Source: CAYQTL01 sp964420405 (lineage in GTDB: Bacteria; Acidobacteriota; Thermoanaerobaculia; Thermoanaerobaculales; Sulfomarinibacteraceae). Taken from it: 64,000 nucleotides of DNA. Position numbers and translations under genes: made by a program. The notes under the pieces are model-generated. The model had not been told where the DNA came from and did no database searches. It saw nothing but the letters and a program-made list of their open reading frames with translations. Shown piece after piece: positions 1 through 10,933 of the stretch (the stretch's first letter is position 1; the number at the start of each line of letters is the position of its first letter). The stretch is from assembly GCA_964420405.1 (NCBI GenBank), contig CAYQTL010000011.1, forward strand, positions 1 to 64,000, in the 5' to 3' direction.

Positions 1-9
1 GTGAAGAAA

Positions 10-37
10 TTGACAAGCTAGGGCCGCCGACTAGAAT
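10..37 (+). promoter_or_regulatory. sigma70-type promoter of the nuo operon
   Basis: A perfect -35 box TTGACA (10-15) and a -10 box TAGAAT (32-37) are separated by 16 bp. The predicted transcription start is near 44, giving a leader of about 25 nt that contains a purine-rich ribosome binding site (GGGGAGGGG, 57-65) just ahead of nuoA. No other strong promoter is visible before 12.5 kb, so this one probably drives the whole complex I / F0 cluster. Confidence 0.8.
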
Positions 38-67
38 GGTCGCGCCCGTGGGCGCCGGGGAGGGGTC

Positions 68-424
68 ATGGAGCAGTACGTCCCGATCTTCCTCTTCACG
101 ATCGTCGCGATCTCGTTCCCGATCATCGCGTTGCTGCTCGCCAAGGCGGTCCGGGCGGGGTCGCCCGATCCCGTCAAGGCGGAGCCGTACGAGTGCGGGA
201 ACCCGGTCACCTCGCTCGCCCTCGACACCCGGTTCTCGATCCGCTACTACCTCATCGCGGTGCTGTTCGTCGTGTTCGACGTCGAGACGATCTTCCTGTT
301 CCCATGGGCGGTGACGTTCGACCGTCTGGCGCTGTTCGGCTTCATCGAGATGCTGGTGTTCCTGGCGATCCTCGTGGTCGGCTACGTCTACGCCTGGCGG
401 AGGGGGGCGCTGGAATGGGCCTGA
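68..424 (+). CDS. nuoA: NADH-quinone oxidoreductase subunit A
   Basis: Small membrane subunit of respiratory complex I, at the junction between the quinone module and the membrane arm. The 118-residue product has the family layout: an N-terminal membrane helix, the conserved loop with YECGNPV (about residues 41-47), then two more helices including FVVFDVETIFLFPW. Length is normal for NuoA. The ATG is preceded by a purine-rich ribosome binding site. Its 3' end overlaps nuoB by 10 bp, so the two are translationally coupled. First gene of the operon, 24 nt downstream of the predicted transcription start. Confidence 0.97.
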   Translation: MEQYVPIFLFTIVAISFPIIALLLAKAVRAGSPDPVKAEPYECGNPVTSLALDTRFSIRYYLIAVLFVVFDVETIFLFPWAVTFDRLALFGFIEMLVFLAILVVGYVYAWRRGALEWA

Positions 425-903
425 TCGAGGATCGCTTCGAGCGCAACATCATCACCACCACCTACGACGCAGTCTTCAACTGGGCCAGGCGCTCGTCGCT
501 GTGGCCGATGCAGTTCGGTCTGGCCTGCTGCGCCATCGAGATGATGGCGGTGCTCGACCCACGCTACGACATGGCCCGGTTCGGCGCCGAGGTGTTCCGT
601 GGCACGCCGCGCCAGTCGGACATGATGATCGTCTCCGGCACCGTGACCGAGAAGATGGCGCCGATCGTCAAGCGGCTGTACCAGCAGATGGCCGACCCCA
701 AGTGGGTGATCGCGATGGGATCCTGCGCCACCTGCGGCGGTCCCTACCGGACCTACGCCGTCACCCAGGGGGTGGACCGGATCATCCCGGTGGACGTCTA
801 CATCCCGGGATGTCCGCCGCGGCCGGAGGCGCTGCTGTACGGCCTGATGCAGCTGCAGCGCAAGATCGACCGCGAGACCATCGCCCGCACGCGGGCGTCG
901 TGA
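415..903 (+). CDS. nuoB: NADH-quinone oxidoreductase subunit B
   Basis: Peripheral-arm subunit that holds the terminal [4Fe-4S] cluster N2, which passes electrons to quinone. The 162-residue protein shows the cluster ligands: the tandem Cys pair in LACCAIEMM, the cysteine in GSCATCGG and the one in PGCPPRPEALL. The ATG inside the nuoA 3' end is chosen because the product then begins MGLIEDRFERN, the usual NuoB N-terminus. An open frame continues further upstream but only as a shadow of nuoA. Lies between nuoA and nuoC with minimal spacing. Confidence 0.97.
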   Translation: MGLIEDRFERNIITTTYDAVFNWARRSSLWPMQFGLACCAIEMMAVLDPRYDMARFGAEVFRGTPRQSDMMIVSGTVTEKMAPIVKRLYQQMADPKWVIAMGSCATCGGPYRTYAVTQGVDRIIPVDVYIPGCPPRPEALLYGLMQLQRKIDRETIARTRAS

Positions 904-910
904 GGCCGCC

Positions 911-1705
911 ATGAGCGACGACACGCCGACCCCGAAGGATCCGCAGGCGCCCGACAACGGCGGCGGCGACGGCCAGCAGGCAGAGCACCGTTCCGAGCAG
1001 AAGACCGCGAAGCCGGGCCTGTCCGACGAGGAGAAGGCGGCCAAGGTCGCCGCCGCGAAGGCGAAGGCCGCCGCCCGCACGGCGGCCGTGGAGTCCGCCC
1101 AGGGCGACGGCGACCCGGCACCGCCGAAGCCGCCGTGGGAGGACAAGCCGGTCGCGCCGGGCCATGAGGACGCGGCCGGCGACCCGGATGTCGTCGCCCT
1201 CGCGGGCGGAGTCGAGGGCGCGGTGCTGGCGGCCGACCGCTTCGCCGGCGACGTCACGGTGACGGTGCCGCGCGAGCTGGTCCGCGACGCCTGCCGCTAC
1301 CTCAAGCAGGAGCGCGGCTACCGCTTCCTGGTCGACCTCACCGCCGTCGACTGGACCGACCGCGAGGAGGGACGGTTCGACGTCGTGTACTGGATGCACC
1401 GGTTCGACGACTCCACACGGCTCAGGCTGCGCTGCGCCGTGCCCGAGGCCGACCCCACGGTGGACAGCGTCCAGCCGGTCTGGCGCACCGCCGACTGGAT
1501 GGAGCGCGAGGTGTACGACATGTTCGGGATCACCTTCGAGGGCCACCCGAACCTGGAGCGGATCCTGACCTGGGAGGGGTTCAACGGCCACCCGCTGCGC
1601 AAGGACTTCCCGGTCGAGGGGATCGACACCGGCGCCGCGATCTACCCCGAGGTGTACCCGGAGGGCGGCGGGCCGGTGGCCGAGGAGAAAGGGGACGAGG
1701 CGTGA
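911..1705 (+). CDS. nuoC: NADH-quinone oxidoreductase subunit C, with low-complexity N-terminal extension
   Basis: The 30-kDa complex I subunit that packs against NuoD and NuoB in the peripheral arm. The conserved domain occupies roughly residues 115-250 and contains FLVDLTAVDW and the signature WMEREVYDMFGITFEGHPNL followed by HPLRKDFP. Ahead of it lie about 100 residues rich in Pro, Gly, Asp, Lys and Ala, including a Lys/Ala helix-like stretch (EEKAAKVAAAKAKAAAR). The extension makes the protein 264 residues rather than the usual 150-200. The stop overlaps the GTG of nuoD by 4 bp. Confidence 0.95.
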   Translation: MSDDTPTPKDPQAPDNGGGDGQQAEHRSEQKTAKPGLSDEEKAAKVAAAKAKAAARTAAVESAQGDGDPAPPKPPWEDKPVAPGHEDAAGDPDVVALAGGVEGAVLAADRFAGDVTVTVPRELVRDACRYLKQERGYRFLVDLTAVDWTDREEGRFDVVYWMHRFDDSTRLRLRCAVPEADPTVDSVQPVWRTADWMEREVYDMFGITFEGHPNLERILTWEGFNGHPLRKDFPVEGIDTGAAIYPEVYPEGGGPVAEEKGDEA

Positions 1706-2823
1706 CCGAGCCCACCTCGCCGCTGTTCGACGTGGAGGAGATGGAGGTCAACTTCGGCCCCCAGCATCCCGCCACCCACGGCGTGCTGCGGGTCCAGATG
1801 CGGCTCGACGGCGAGAAGATCGTCGAGGCGCGGCCGATCATCGGCTACCTGCACCGCGGCACCGAGAAGCTGTTCGAGACGATGGCATTCCCCCAGTGCC
1901 TGCCGCACACCGACCGGATGGACTACGTCACGGCCGCGACCAACAACCAGGGGTTCTGCGTCGCGGTGGAGAAGCTGCTCGGCATCACGATCCCGCCGCG
2001 GGCCGCCTACATCCGGATGATCCTGGCCGAGCTGCAGCGGATCGCCTCGCACCTCGTGTGGCTGGCGACCCATGCGGTCGACATCGGCGCCATCACCCCC
2101 TTCTTCTATACCTTCCGCGAGCGCGACGCGATCCTCGACCTGTTCGAGGAGTTCTGCGGCGCGCGGCTGACGCTGAACTGCATGCGGATCGGCGGCGTTC
2201 CCTACGACCTGCCCGACGGATGGACCGAACGCTGCAGGGCGTTCGTCGACGACTTCCCGCGCCACGTCCGGGAGTACGAGACACTGCTGACCACCAACCG
2301 GATCTGGAAGCAGCGCACGGTCGGCATCGGCGTCATCTCGGCCGACGACGCGATCGACTGGGGTCTGACCGGGCCGCCGCTGCGCGGCTCGGGAGTGCGG
2401 TGGGACGTGCGCAAGGTGTTCCCCTACGACCGCTACGACGAGGTCGAGTTCGACGTCCCGGTCGGCGAGCACGGCGACACCTACGACCGCTACCTCGTGC
2501 GGATCGAGGAGATGCGCCAGTCGGTGCGGATCGTCCACCAGTGCCTCGACCGGCTGCCGGACGGCCCGTTCATGGCCAAGGTCCCCAAGATCCTGCGCGC
2601 CGGCGAGGGCATGGTGTACGCCTCGGTGGAGGGGCCCAAGGGCGAGCTCGGCTACTTCCTGGTCGCGACCGACAAGGGGACCCAGCCGTACCGCTGCCAC
2701 GTGCGGCCGCCGTCGTTCGTCAACCTCCAGACCCTGCCGCACATGGTCGAGGGCGGCCTGGTGGCGGATCTCATGGCGGTCATCGGCACGCTCGACATCG
2801 TCCTCGGCGAGATCGACCGATGA
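1702..2823 (+). CDS. nuoD: NADH-quinone oxidoreductase subunit D
   Basis: The 49-kDa subunit, homologous to the large subunit of [NiFe] hydrogenases, which forms most of the quinone-binding cavity with NuoB and NuoH. The N-terminal loop NFGPQHPATHG and the motif TDRMDY are intact. The C-terminus ends in the standard DIVLGEIDR. Length (373 residues) is typical for a stand-alone NuoD and is not fused to NuoC. It starts at a GTG that overlaps the nuoC stop codon (GTGA). A 61-bp spacer follows before nuoH, where nuoE, nuoF and nuoG would lie in 14-gene operons. Confidence 0.97.
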   Translation: MTEPTSPLFDVEEMEVNFGPQHPATHGVLRVQMRLDGEKIVEARPIIGYLHRGTEKLFETMAFPQCLPHTDRMDYVTAATNNQGFCVAVEKLLGITIPPRAAYIRMILAELQRIASHLVWLATHAVDIGAITPFFYTFRERDAILDLFEEFCGARLTLNCMRIGGVPYDLPDGWTERCRAFVDDFPRHVREYETLLTTNRIWKQRTVGIGVISADDAIDWGLTGPPLRGSGVRWDVRKVFPYDRYDEVEFDVPVGEHGDTYDRYLVRIEEMRQSVRIVHQCLDRLPDGPFMAKVPKILRAGEGMVYASVEGPKGELGYFLVATDKGTQPYRCHVRPPSFVNLQTLPHMVEGGLVADLMAVIGTLDIVLGEIDR

Positions 2824-2884
2824 CCCTCCGGGCGAGCCCGCGTCCGCGTCCGTGCCAGTTCCCGAAGGCGCTCGGGAGGACCGC

Positions 2885-3961
2885 ATGACCGATCCGCTCA
2901 TCCAGTACCTCGTCATCCCGGCGGTCAAGATCACGGTGATCCTCGCCGCGCTCTGCCTGGTGGTGGCGTACATGACGTTCGCCGAGCGCAAGATCCTGGC
3001 CTACATGCAGGTCCGGATCGGACCGAACCGCGTCGGCCCGAAGGGCTGGCTGCAGCCGATCGCCGACGGCCTCAAGCTGTTCGTCAAGGAGGACCTGGTC
3101 CCGGCCAATGCCCACCGGTGGGTGTTCCTGCTCGCGCCGTGCCTGATCTTCATTCCGGCCTTCCTGGTCTGGTCGGTGATCCCGTTCGCGCCGGCGACCG
3201 ATCTCTTCGGGCTGCTGCCGGAGCCGGTCGAGCCGTTCATCGCCGACGTCAACATCGGCGTCCTGTTCATCCTCAGCGTGAGCTCGATCGGAATCTACGG
3301 CCTGATCCTCGGCGGCTGGGCGTCGAACAACAAGTTCTCGCTGATGGGCGGGCTGCGCTCCGGCGCGCAGATGATCTCCTACGAGCTGCCCCTCGGGTTC
3401 GCGGTCATCTCGGTCCTGCTGATGGGCGGGTCGCTGTCCCTGGTGGAGATCGTCGAGGTGCAGCAGGCGAGCGGCCAGTGGTTCGTCTTTCCGTGGCGAT
3501 GGGCGCTCGGCCTGCCGGGCCTGCTGGCGTTCGGCATCTACTTCATCTGCGGCGTCGCGGAGACCAACCGCAACCCGTTCGACCTGCCCGAGGCGGAGTC
3601 CGAGCTCGTGGCCGGCTTCCACACCGAGTACTCAGGGATGAAGTTCGCGCTGTTCTTCCTCGCCGAGTACGCCAACATGCTGGTGGTCTCCTCGCTCGCC
3701 GTGATCCTGTTCTTCGGTGGCTGGCTGCCGCCGTTCCCCAACCTGCTCGCGCCGCTGTGGGAGCTGCCGGTGCTCGGCTGGCCGTTCCTGTGGTACGCCG
3801 CCAAGGTGGGGCTGTTCATGTTCTGCTACATCTGGTTCCGCGGCACCTTTCCGCGGTACCGGTTCGACCAGCTCATGCGAATCGGCTGGAAGTGGCTGCT
3901 GCCGCTGTCGCTGGCCAACGTGATGCTGGTGGCGCTCGGCGTCCTGCTGCTGAAGGGATGA
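2885..3961 (+). CDS. nuoH: NADH-quinone oxidoreductase subunit H
   Basis: Integral membrane subunit (ND1 type) that closes the quinone tunnel and links redox chemistry to the proton-pumping arm. The 358-residue product has about eight to nine hydrophobic helices. It carries the conserved FAERKILAYMQVRIGPNRVG loop and the acidic segment NPFDLPEAESELVAGFHTEY. I chose ATG 2885 over an upstream in-frame ATG (2852) because it has a GGGAGGA ribosome binding site at 2874-2880 and the usual NuoH length. It directly follows nuoD; the NADH-input genes are missing. Confidence 0.96.
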   Translation: MTDPLIQYLVIPAVKITVILAALCLVVAYMTFAERKILAYMQVRIGPNRVGPKGWLQPIADGLKLFVKEDLVPANAHRWVFLLAPCLIFIPAFLVWSVIPFAPATDLFGLLPEPVEPFIADVNIGVLFILSVSSIGIYGLILGGWASNNKFSLMGGLRSGAQMISYELPLGFAVISVLLMGGSLSLVEIVEVQQASGQWFVFPWRWALGLPGLLAFGIYFICGVAETNRNPFDLPEAESELVAGFHTEYSGMKFALFFLAEYANMLVVSSLAVILFFGGWLPPFPNLLAPLWELPVLGWPFLWYAAKVGLFMFCYIWFRGTFPRYRFDQLMRIGWKWLLPLSLANVMLVALGVLLLKG

Positions 3962-3965
3962 CGCC

Positions 3966-4508
3966 ATGCTGAGGGAGTTCCTGTCGCGGTTGGTGCCGGT
4001 CGAGCTCTTCAAGGGTCTCGCGCTCACCGGCGGCTACCTGTTCCGCCGCAAGGAGACGGTCCAGTACCCGGAGAAGCGTCTCGAGCCGCCGGACCGGTTC
4101 CGGGGGATGTTCGGGTACGACGAGGAGCGCTGTATCGACTGCGGCCTGTGCGCCAAGGCGTGCCCGATCGACATCATCCACATCGTCGACCACACCGAGG
4201 TCGAGGAGGTCGACGGCAAGAAGAGGAAGCGCAAGGTCATCGACCGCTACGACATCGACGTCAAGCGGTGTCTGTTCTGCGGTCTCTGCGAGGAGGCCTG
4301 CCCGACCGAGCCCAAGTCGGTGTGGCTGACCACCAAGACCTACGAGGCCGCGGTCTACGAGCGCGACCACTCGCTGTACTTCACCAAGGAGCGGCTGCAG
4401 GGCTGGGACGGGGTGGTGCCGTTCCCGGGCGTCAGGACCCCGAAGGAGGGGCTCGACCCGGCCGACCCGCTCGGCCGCCGGCGGAAGGCGTCGGGGGAGG
4501 ATGGGTGA
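3966..4508 (+). CDS. nuoI: NADH-quinone oxidoreductase subunit I (8Fe ferredoxin-like)
   Basis: Carries clusters N6a and N6b, the electron relay toward N2. Two classical 4Fe-4S motifs are present: CIDCGLCAKACPIDI and CLFCGLCEEACPTEP. They are separated by a charged insertion (EEVDGKKRKRK). The protein is 180 residues, including an N-terminal amphipathic stretch that leans on the membrane. Its TGA stop shares a base with the ATG of nuoJ (TGATG), so translation is probably coupled. With NuoEFG absent from this locus, NuoI is the outermost cluster-bearing subunit encoded here. Confidence 0.97.
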   Translation: MLREFLSRLVPVELFKGLALTGGYLFRRKETVQYPEKRLEPPDRFRGMFGYDEERCIDCGLCAKACPIDIIHIVDHTEVEEVDGKKRKRKVIDRYDIDVKRCLFCGLCEEACPTEPKSVWLTTKTYEAAVYERDHSLYFTKERLQGWDGVVPFPGVRTPKEGLDPADPLGRRRKASGEDG

Positions 4509-5071
4509 TGGACTTCCTGATCGCCAACTTCGCCGCGATCGTGTTCTACGTCCTCGCGGCGCTGGCGGTGGCCGGAGCGGCCGGGACGGTGATGCTGCGA
4601 AGCCCGGTCCACTCGGCGCTGGCGCTGCTGTGGACCTTCCTGATGGTCGCGGCGCTGTTCATCCTCCGCCACGCCGAGTTCCTCGCCGCGGTCCAGGTGC
4701 TGGTCTACGGCGGCGGCATCATGGTCCTGTTCCTGTTCGTCATCATGCTGGTCAACGTCCACAAGCGCCCCACCGAGGAGGCGTTCCTCGACCGGCTCGC
4801 GCCGTGGGCGGTGCTGGCCGGGGTCCTCGTCGGCGCCCTGATCGCCATCGGGCTGCTGCTCGGCACCATGGGGGCCGCCGGCGGTGACCTCGACGCCCTG
4901 CGGACGGTCGACGGCGAGCTGCTCGGCAACACCGAGGCCGTGGGCGTGACCCTCTACACCCGCTACCTGGTGCCGTTCGAGATCGTCTCGGTGGTGCTGC
5001 TGGTGGCGATGATCGGGGCGATCGTGTTCGGACGGCGCGACGCCGCGTTGCGGGAGGAGGTCGAGCGGTGA
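4508..5071 (+). CDS. nuoJ: NADH-quinone oxidoreductase subunit J
   Basis: Membrane subunit (ND6 type) with five predicted helices. The 187-residue product contains the expected glycine-rich third helix (VQVLVYGGGIMVLFLFVIML), where a pi-bulge helps couple quinone reduction to proton pumping. ATG 4508 overlaps the nuoI stop. The open frame extends upstream only as a shadow of nuoI. The 3' end overlaps nuoK by 4 bp (GTGA). Confidence 0.95.
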   Translation: MDFLIANFAAIVFYVLAALAVAGAAGTVMLRSPVHSALALLWTFLMVAALFILRHAEFLAAVQVLVYGGGIMVLFLFVIMLVNVHKRPTEEAFLDRLAPWAVLAGVLVGALIAIGLLLGTMGAAGGDLDALRTVDGELLGNTEAVGVTLYTRYLVPFEIVSVVLLVAMIGAIVFGRRDAALREEVER

Positions 5072-5370
5072 TCACCGCCACCCACTACGTGGTGCTGTCG
5101 CTCATCCTGCTGCTGCTCGGGGTCGTCGGCGTGATGGTGCGCCGCAACTTCATCACCGTGCTGATGTCGCTGGAGCTGGTGTTCAACGCGGTCAACCTCA
5201 ACCTGATCGCGTTCTCCCACCGGTTCGCGGACCTCGAGGGGCAGGTGCTGGCGATCTTCGTCATCACCATCGCCGCCGCCGAGGCGGCGATCGGGCTCGG
5301 CCTCATCATCGCGCTGGTGCGGCTGAAGAACACCGTCGCCCTCGACGAGGCCGCCGAGATGCGGAGCTGA
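5068..5370 (+). CDS. nuoK: NADH-quinone oxidoreductase subunit K
   Basis: Small three-helix membrane subunit (ND4L type), 100 residues, the standard size. The conserved helix-2 segment (NFITVLMSLELVFNAVNLN) and helix-3 segment (ITIAAAEAAIGLGLIIALVR) contain the two buried glutamates of the hydrophilic proton axis. It begins at a GTG overlapping the nuoJ stop. Followed 4 bp later by nuoL. Confidence 0.97.
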   Translation: MITATHYVVLSLILLLLGVVGVMVRRNFITVLMSLELVFNAVNLNLIAFSHRFADLEGQVLAIFVITIAAAEAAIGLGLIIALVRLKNTVALDEAAEMRS

Positions 5371-5374
5371 CGGG

Positions 5375-7486
<2,112 letters not shown>

Positions 7487-7495
7487 GGAGCGAAG

Positions 7496-9106
7496 ATGGA
7501 CCTCCAGTACGGACTCGAGTACGGCTACCTCCTCAACCTGGTCGTGTACCTGCCGCTGGCCGGGGCCCTCGCGATCATGTTCTTCTTCAACAAGGAGAAC
7601 ACCAGGGGGATCAAGTACTTCGCGACGGCGGTGGCGGGGGTCGACTTCCTGCTCTCGCTGCCGTTGTGGTTCCTGTACAACCCGGACGGCGCCGAGTTCC
7701 AGTTCGCCACGAAGGTCGACTGGATTCCCGCGGTCGGGGTCCAGTACATCTTCGGCGTCGACGGGTTCTCGATCCTGCTGATCCTGCTGACGACCCTGCT
7801 CGGCGTCATCGCGGTCTACTCGTCGTTCACCGCCATCGCCGAGCGGGAGAAGGAGTACTACGTCTTCCTGCTGCTGCTGCAGGTCGGCATGCTCGGCGTG
7901 TTCTGCGCCCTCGACTTCATCCTGTTCTACGTCTTCTGGGAGGTCATGCTGGTCCCCATGTACTTCCTCATCGGGGTCTGGGGCGGACCGCGCAAGCTGT
8001 ACGCAGCCATCAAGTTCTTCCTGTACACCCTGGCCGGCTCGGTGCTGATGCTGGTCGGCATCCTGGCCCTGTACTTCTACCGCGGGGACGGATTGGCGGC
8101 GGTGGGCCTGAAGGGGCTCGGTCTGGGTGCCACCTTCGAGATCCCGGTGCTGTACGAGATGGCGCCGATGATCCCGGGCGGGATGCAGTTCTGGGTGTTC
8201 CTGGCGTTCTTCGTCGGCTTCGCGATCAAGGTGCCGATGTTCCCGTTCCATACGTGGCTGCCGGACGCCCACGTCGAGGCGCCCACCGCCGGCTCGGTGA
8301 TCCTGGCGGGCGTCCTGCTGAAGATGGGGACCTACGGCTTCGTCCGGTTCTCGCTGCCGATGCTGCCCGACGCCACCGTCGACGCGGTCGGCTGGATCGG
8401 GGTACTGGCGATCATCGCCATCATCTACGGCGCGCTGGTGGCGATGGCCCAGAAGGACATGAAGAAGCTGGTGGCGTACTCCTCGGTCAGCCACATGGGG
8501 TTCGTGATGCTCGGCATGTTCGCCCTCAACGAGGCCGGGCTGCGCGGCTCGATCCTTCAGATGCTCAACCACGGCATCTCCACCGGTGCGCTCTTCCTCC
8601 TGGTCGGCATCGTCTACGAGCGGCGCCACAACCGGCTGATATCCGAGTACGGCGGTCTCGCCAAGGTCATGCCCCTGTACGCCATGTTCTTCATGGTGAT
8701 CACCATGTCGTCGATCGGCCTGCCGACCCTCAACGGTTTCGTCGGCGAGCTGACGATCCTGATCGGCGCCTTCCACCACTCGTGGGTGTGGGCGGTGTTC
8801 GCCGCCACCGGCATCGTGCTCGGCGCCGGCTACATGCTGTGGATGTACCAGCGGGTGTTCTTCGGCGAGCTGTCCAACGAGAAGAACAAGGCGCTGCCCG
8901 ACCTCAACCTGCGCGAGCAGTGGACCCTGATCCCGCTGATCGTGATGGCGTTCTGGATCGGGCTGTACCCGAAGCCGTTCTTCCGCATGATGGAGCCGAC
9001 GGTGGCCCGCGTGATGGAGCGGATCGAGGCCGCGGCGCCCGAGCGGGAGACCCCTCCGGCCGTCGCCGCCGTCCCGGACGGCGCCGACCGCTCTCACGGG
9101 GAGTGA
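7496..9106 (+). CDS. nuoM: NADH-quinone oxidoreductase subunit M
   Basis: Second antiporter-like proton-pumping subunit (ND4 type), 536 residues. The pump glutamate motif is visible in FWEVMLVPMYFLIGVWGG, followed by WLPDAHVEAPTAGSVILAG and KDMKKLVAYSSVSHMGFV, all conserved in the family. A hydrophilic C-terminal tail (about residues 505-536) rich in Pro, Ala and Asp is not part of the core fold. Ribosome binding site GGGAG precedes the ATG; nuoN starts 3 bp after its stop. Confidence 0.97.
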   Translation: MDLQYGLEYGYLLNLVVYLPLAGALAIMFFFNKENTRGIKYFATAVAGVDFLLSLPLWFLYNPDGAEFQFATKVDWIPAVGVQYIFGVDGFSILLILLTTLLGVIAVYSSFTAIAEREKEYYVFLLLLQVGMLGVFCALDFILFYVFWEVMLVPMYFLIGVWGGPRKLYAAIKFFLYTLAGSVLMLVGILALYFYRGDGLAAVGLKGLGLGATFEIPVLYEMAPMIPGGMQFWVFLAFFVGFAIKVPMFPFHTWLPDAHVEAPTAGSVILAGVLLKMGTYGFVRFSLPMLPDATVDAVGWIGVLAIIAIIYGALVAMAQKDMKKLVAYSSVSHMGFVMLGMFALNEAGLRGSILQMLNHGISTGALFLLVGIVYERRHNRLISEYGGLAKVMPLYAMFFMVITMSSIGLPTLNGFVGELTILIGAFHHSWVWAVFAATGIVLGAGYMLWMYQRVFFGELSNEKNKALPDLNLREQWTLIPLIVMAFWIGLYPKPFFRMMEPTVARVMERIEAAAPERETPPAVAAVPDGADRSHGE

Positions 9107-9109
9107 GCG

Positions 9110-10567
9110 ATGCCGCTGGAGCAGTTCGTCCCGTTCGTCCCGGAGATCTTCCTCGCGGTGGCGGCGCTCGTGCTGCTCCTGGCGGGGATCCCGCTGGGTC
9201 GGCACCGCCGTCCCCACGCCGCGGTGGGGTTGGGGGTGGCGTCGCTGGCGGTGACGGCGGCGCTGGTGCTGTGGCTCGGGCGGCCCGAGGGCGTGCCGGC
9301 CGCGACCCTCGGCGGGATGCTGGTGTTCGACGGCCTGGCGGTGTACTTCAAGCTGCTGGTCCTGCTCGGCTCGGCGATGGCGCTGGCCATGGCGCCCGGT
9401 TACCTGGAGCGGGCCGGCTACGGAGGCGGCGAGTTCACCTCGCTGGTGCTGTGCGCGACCCTCGGGATGTTCGTGATGGCGTCGGGCGCGAGCCTCGCGA
9501 GCCTGTACGTCGGCCTCGAGCTGATGGCGCTGTCGGTCTACGTCCTGGTCGGGTTCTTCAAGCTCGAGGTGCGCTCCAACGAAGGGGCCGTCAAGTACTT
9601 CGTCCTCGGCGCCCTGTCGTCGGGGATCCTGCTGTACGGCATCTCCCTGGTCTACGGTGCCCTCGGCACCCTGGACCTGCCGGAGATCCACGCCATCCTG
9701 GCGAGCACGCCGAGCGACAACCCCATGCTGCTGCTCGGCATCGTGCTGGTGTCGTTCGGGATGCTGTTCAAGGTCGCGGCGGTGCCGTTCCACGTCTGGA
9801 CCCCCGACGCGTACGAGGGCGCCCCGACGCCGGTGACCGCGTTCATCGCGGCGGCGCCGAAGGCGGCCGCCTTTGCCATGTTCGTGCGCCTGTTCGCCGG
9901 CGCGTTCGCTCCCCAGGTGGAGCACTGGCGTCTGATCCTGTGGATCGCGGCGGCGGCCACCATGATCTACGGCAACGTCGCCGCGCTGACCCAGTCCAAC
10001 GTCAAGCGGATGCTCGCCTACTCGTCGATCGCCCACGCCGGCTACGCCCTGCTCGGCCTGGTGGCGGCGACCGCCATGGGCACCTGGTCCGTGCTGCTGT
10101 ACCTGCTGGTGTACACCTTCATGAACCTCGGCGCGTTCGGGTTCGTGATCCTGCTCGAGACCCGCGGCTACGCCGGCGGGACGATCGAGGACTTCGCCGG
10201 CCTCGCACGGCGCCATCCGGCCGCGGCCGCCGGCATGCTGATCTTCATGCTGGCGCTGGCCGGGATCCCGCCGACCGCGGGGTTCATGGGCAAGCTGTAC
10301 CTGTTCGCGGCGGCGGTGGAGGCCGGCTACGTGGGTCTGGTGGTCATCGCCGTCCTCATGTCGGCGGTGAGCCTGTTCTACTACTTCCGCATCGTCGTCC
10401 AGATGTACCTGCGGGAGAGCGAGGCGGTCGGTGCGGAGCCGGTCCGCGACCGGTGGGTGGAGGCGATGATCGCCCTGTGTGCGGTGGCGACGATCCTGAT
10501 CGGCGTCGCGCCCGCGCCGGTGGTCGCCTGGGCCCGGGGTGGGCTCGAGGCGCTGACGTTGATGTGA
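9110..10567 (+). CDS. nuoN: NADH-quinone oxidoreductase subunit N
   Basis: Third antiporter-like proton-pumping subunit (ND2 type), 485 residues with about 14 hydrophobic segments. Conserved stretches include ASLYVGLELMALSVYVLVGF (pump glutamate), WTPDAYEGAPTPVTAFIAAAPKA and NVKRMLAYSSIAHAGYALLG. Last complex I gene of the run. A 69-bp spacer without any terminator separates it from atpZ, so the transcript probably continues into the ATP synthase genes. Confidence 0.97.
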   Translation: MPLEQFVPFVPEIFLAVAALVLLLAGIPLGRHRRPHAAVGLGVASLAVTAALVLWLGRPEGVPAATLGGMLVFDGLAVYFKLLVLLGSAMALAMAPGYLERAGYGGGEFTSLVLCATLGMFVMASGASLASLYVGLELMALSVYVLVGFFKLEVRSNEGAVKYFVLGALSSGILLYGISLVYGALGTLDLPEIHAILASTPSDNPMLLLGIVLVSFGMLFKVAAVPFHVWTPDAYEGAPTPVTAFIAAAPKAAAFAMFVRLFAGAFAPQVEHWRLILWIAAAATMIYGNVAALTQSNVKRMLAYSSIAHAGYALLGLVAATAMGTWSVLLYLLVYTFMNLGAFGFVILLETRGYAGGTIEDFAGLARRHPAAAAGMLIFMLALAGIPPTAGFMGKLYLFAAAVEAGYVGLVVIAVLMSAVSLFYYFRIVVQMYLRESEAVGAEPVRDRWVEAMIALCAVATILIGVAPAPVVAWARGGLEALTLM

Positions 10568-10636
10568 CGATGACGGCGGAGGACGGGGGAGGCCGGCGGG
10601 CGCGCCGTCCGGCCCGCCGAACGGGAGGCGACGCGG

Positions 10637-10933
10637 GTGGCGCCGGGAAGAAAGCAGCTGCGCACCGCCAGGACGTGGCTCGACGTCTCGATCGTCGGGA
10701 TCCAGTTCCCGGTGGCGATCGCGATCGGCTTCTTCTGGGGCCGCTGGATGGACCGCGCCCTCGGCACGGAACCGTGGCTGACGATCGTGTTCACCCTGTT
10801 CGGCGTGGCCGCAGGCTTCGTCAACCTGTTCCGGATCACCGCCGCCGCGACCCGGGCGGAGGAGCGGGAGGCCGCCGAGCGCGACGCCGCCGAGCGCGCG
10901 CGGGACGAGGACGGCCGGGATGGCGACGGGTGA
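10637..10933 (+). CDS. AtpZ/AtpI-type small membrane protein of the ATP synthase cluster
   Basis: A 98-residue protein with two membrane helices (roughly residues 18-36 and 46-64) joined by the short loop GRWMDRALGTEPW, then a highly charged Glu/Arg/Ala tail. This is the form of AtpZ, a small subunit found upstream of F0 genes and thought to help c-ring assembly or Mg2+ handling. It starts at GTG 10637 with a GGGAGG ribosome binding site at 10623-10628. The 3' end overlaps the next gene by 14 bp. Confidence 0.75.
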   Translation: MAPGRKQLRTARTWLDVSIVGIQFPVAIAIGFFWGRWMDRALGTEPWLTIVFTLFGVAAGFVNLFRITAAATRAEEREAAERDAAERARDEDGRDGDG

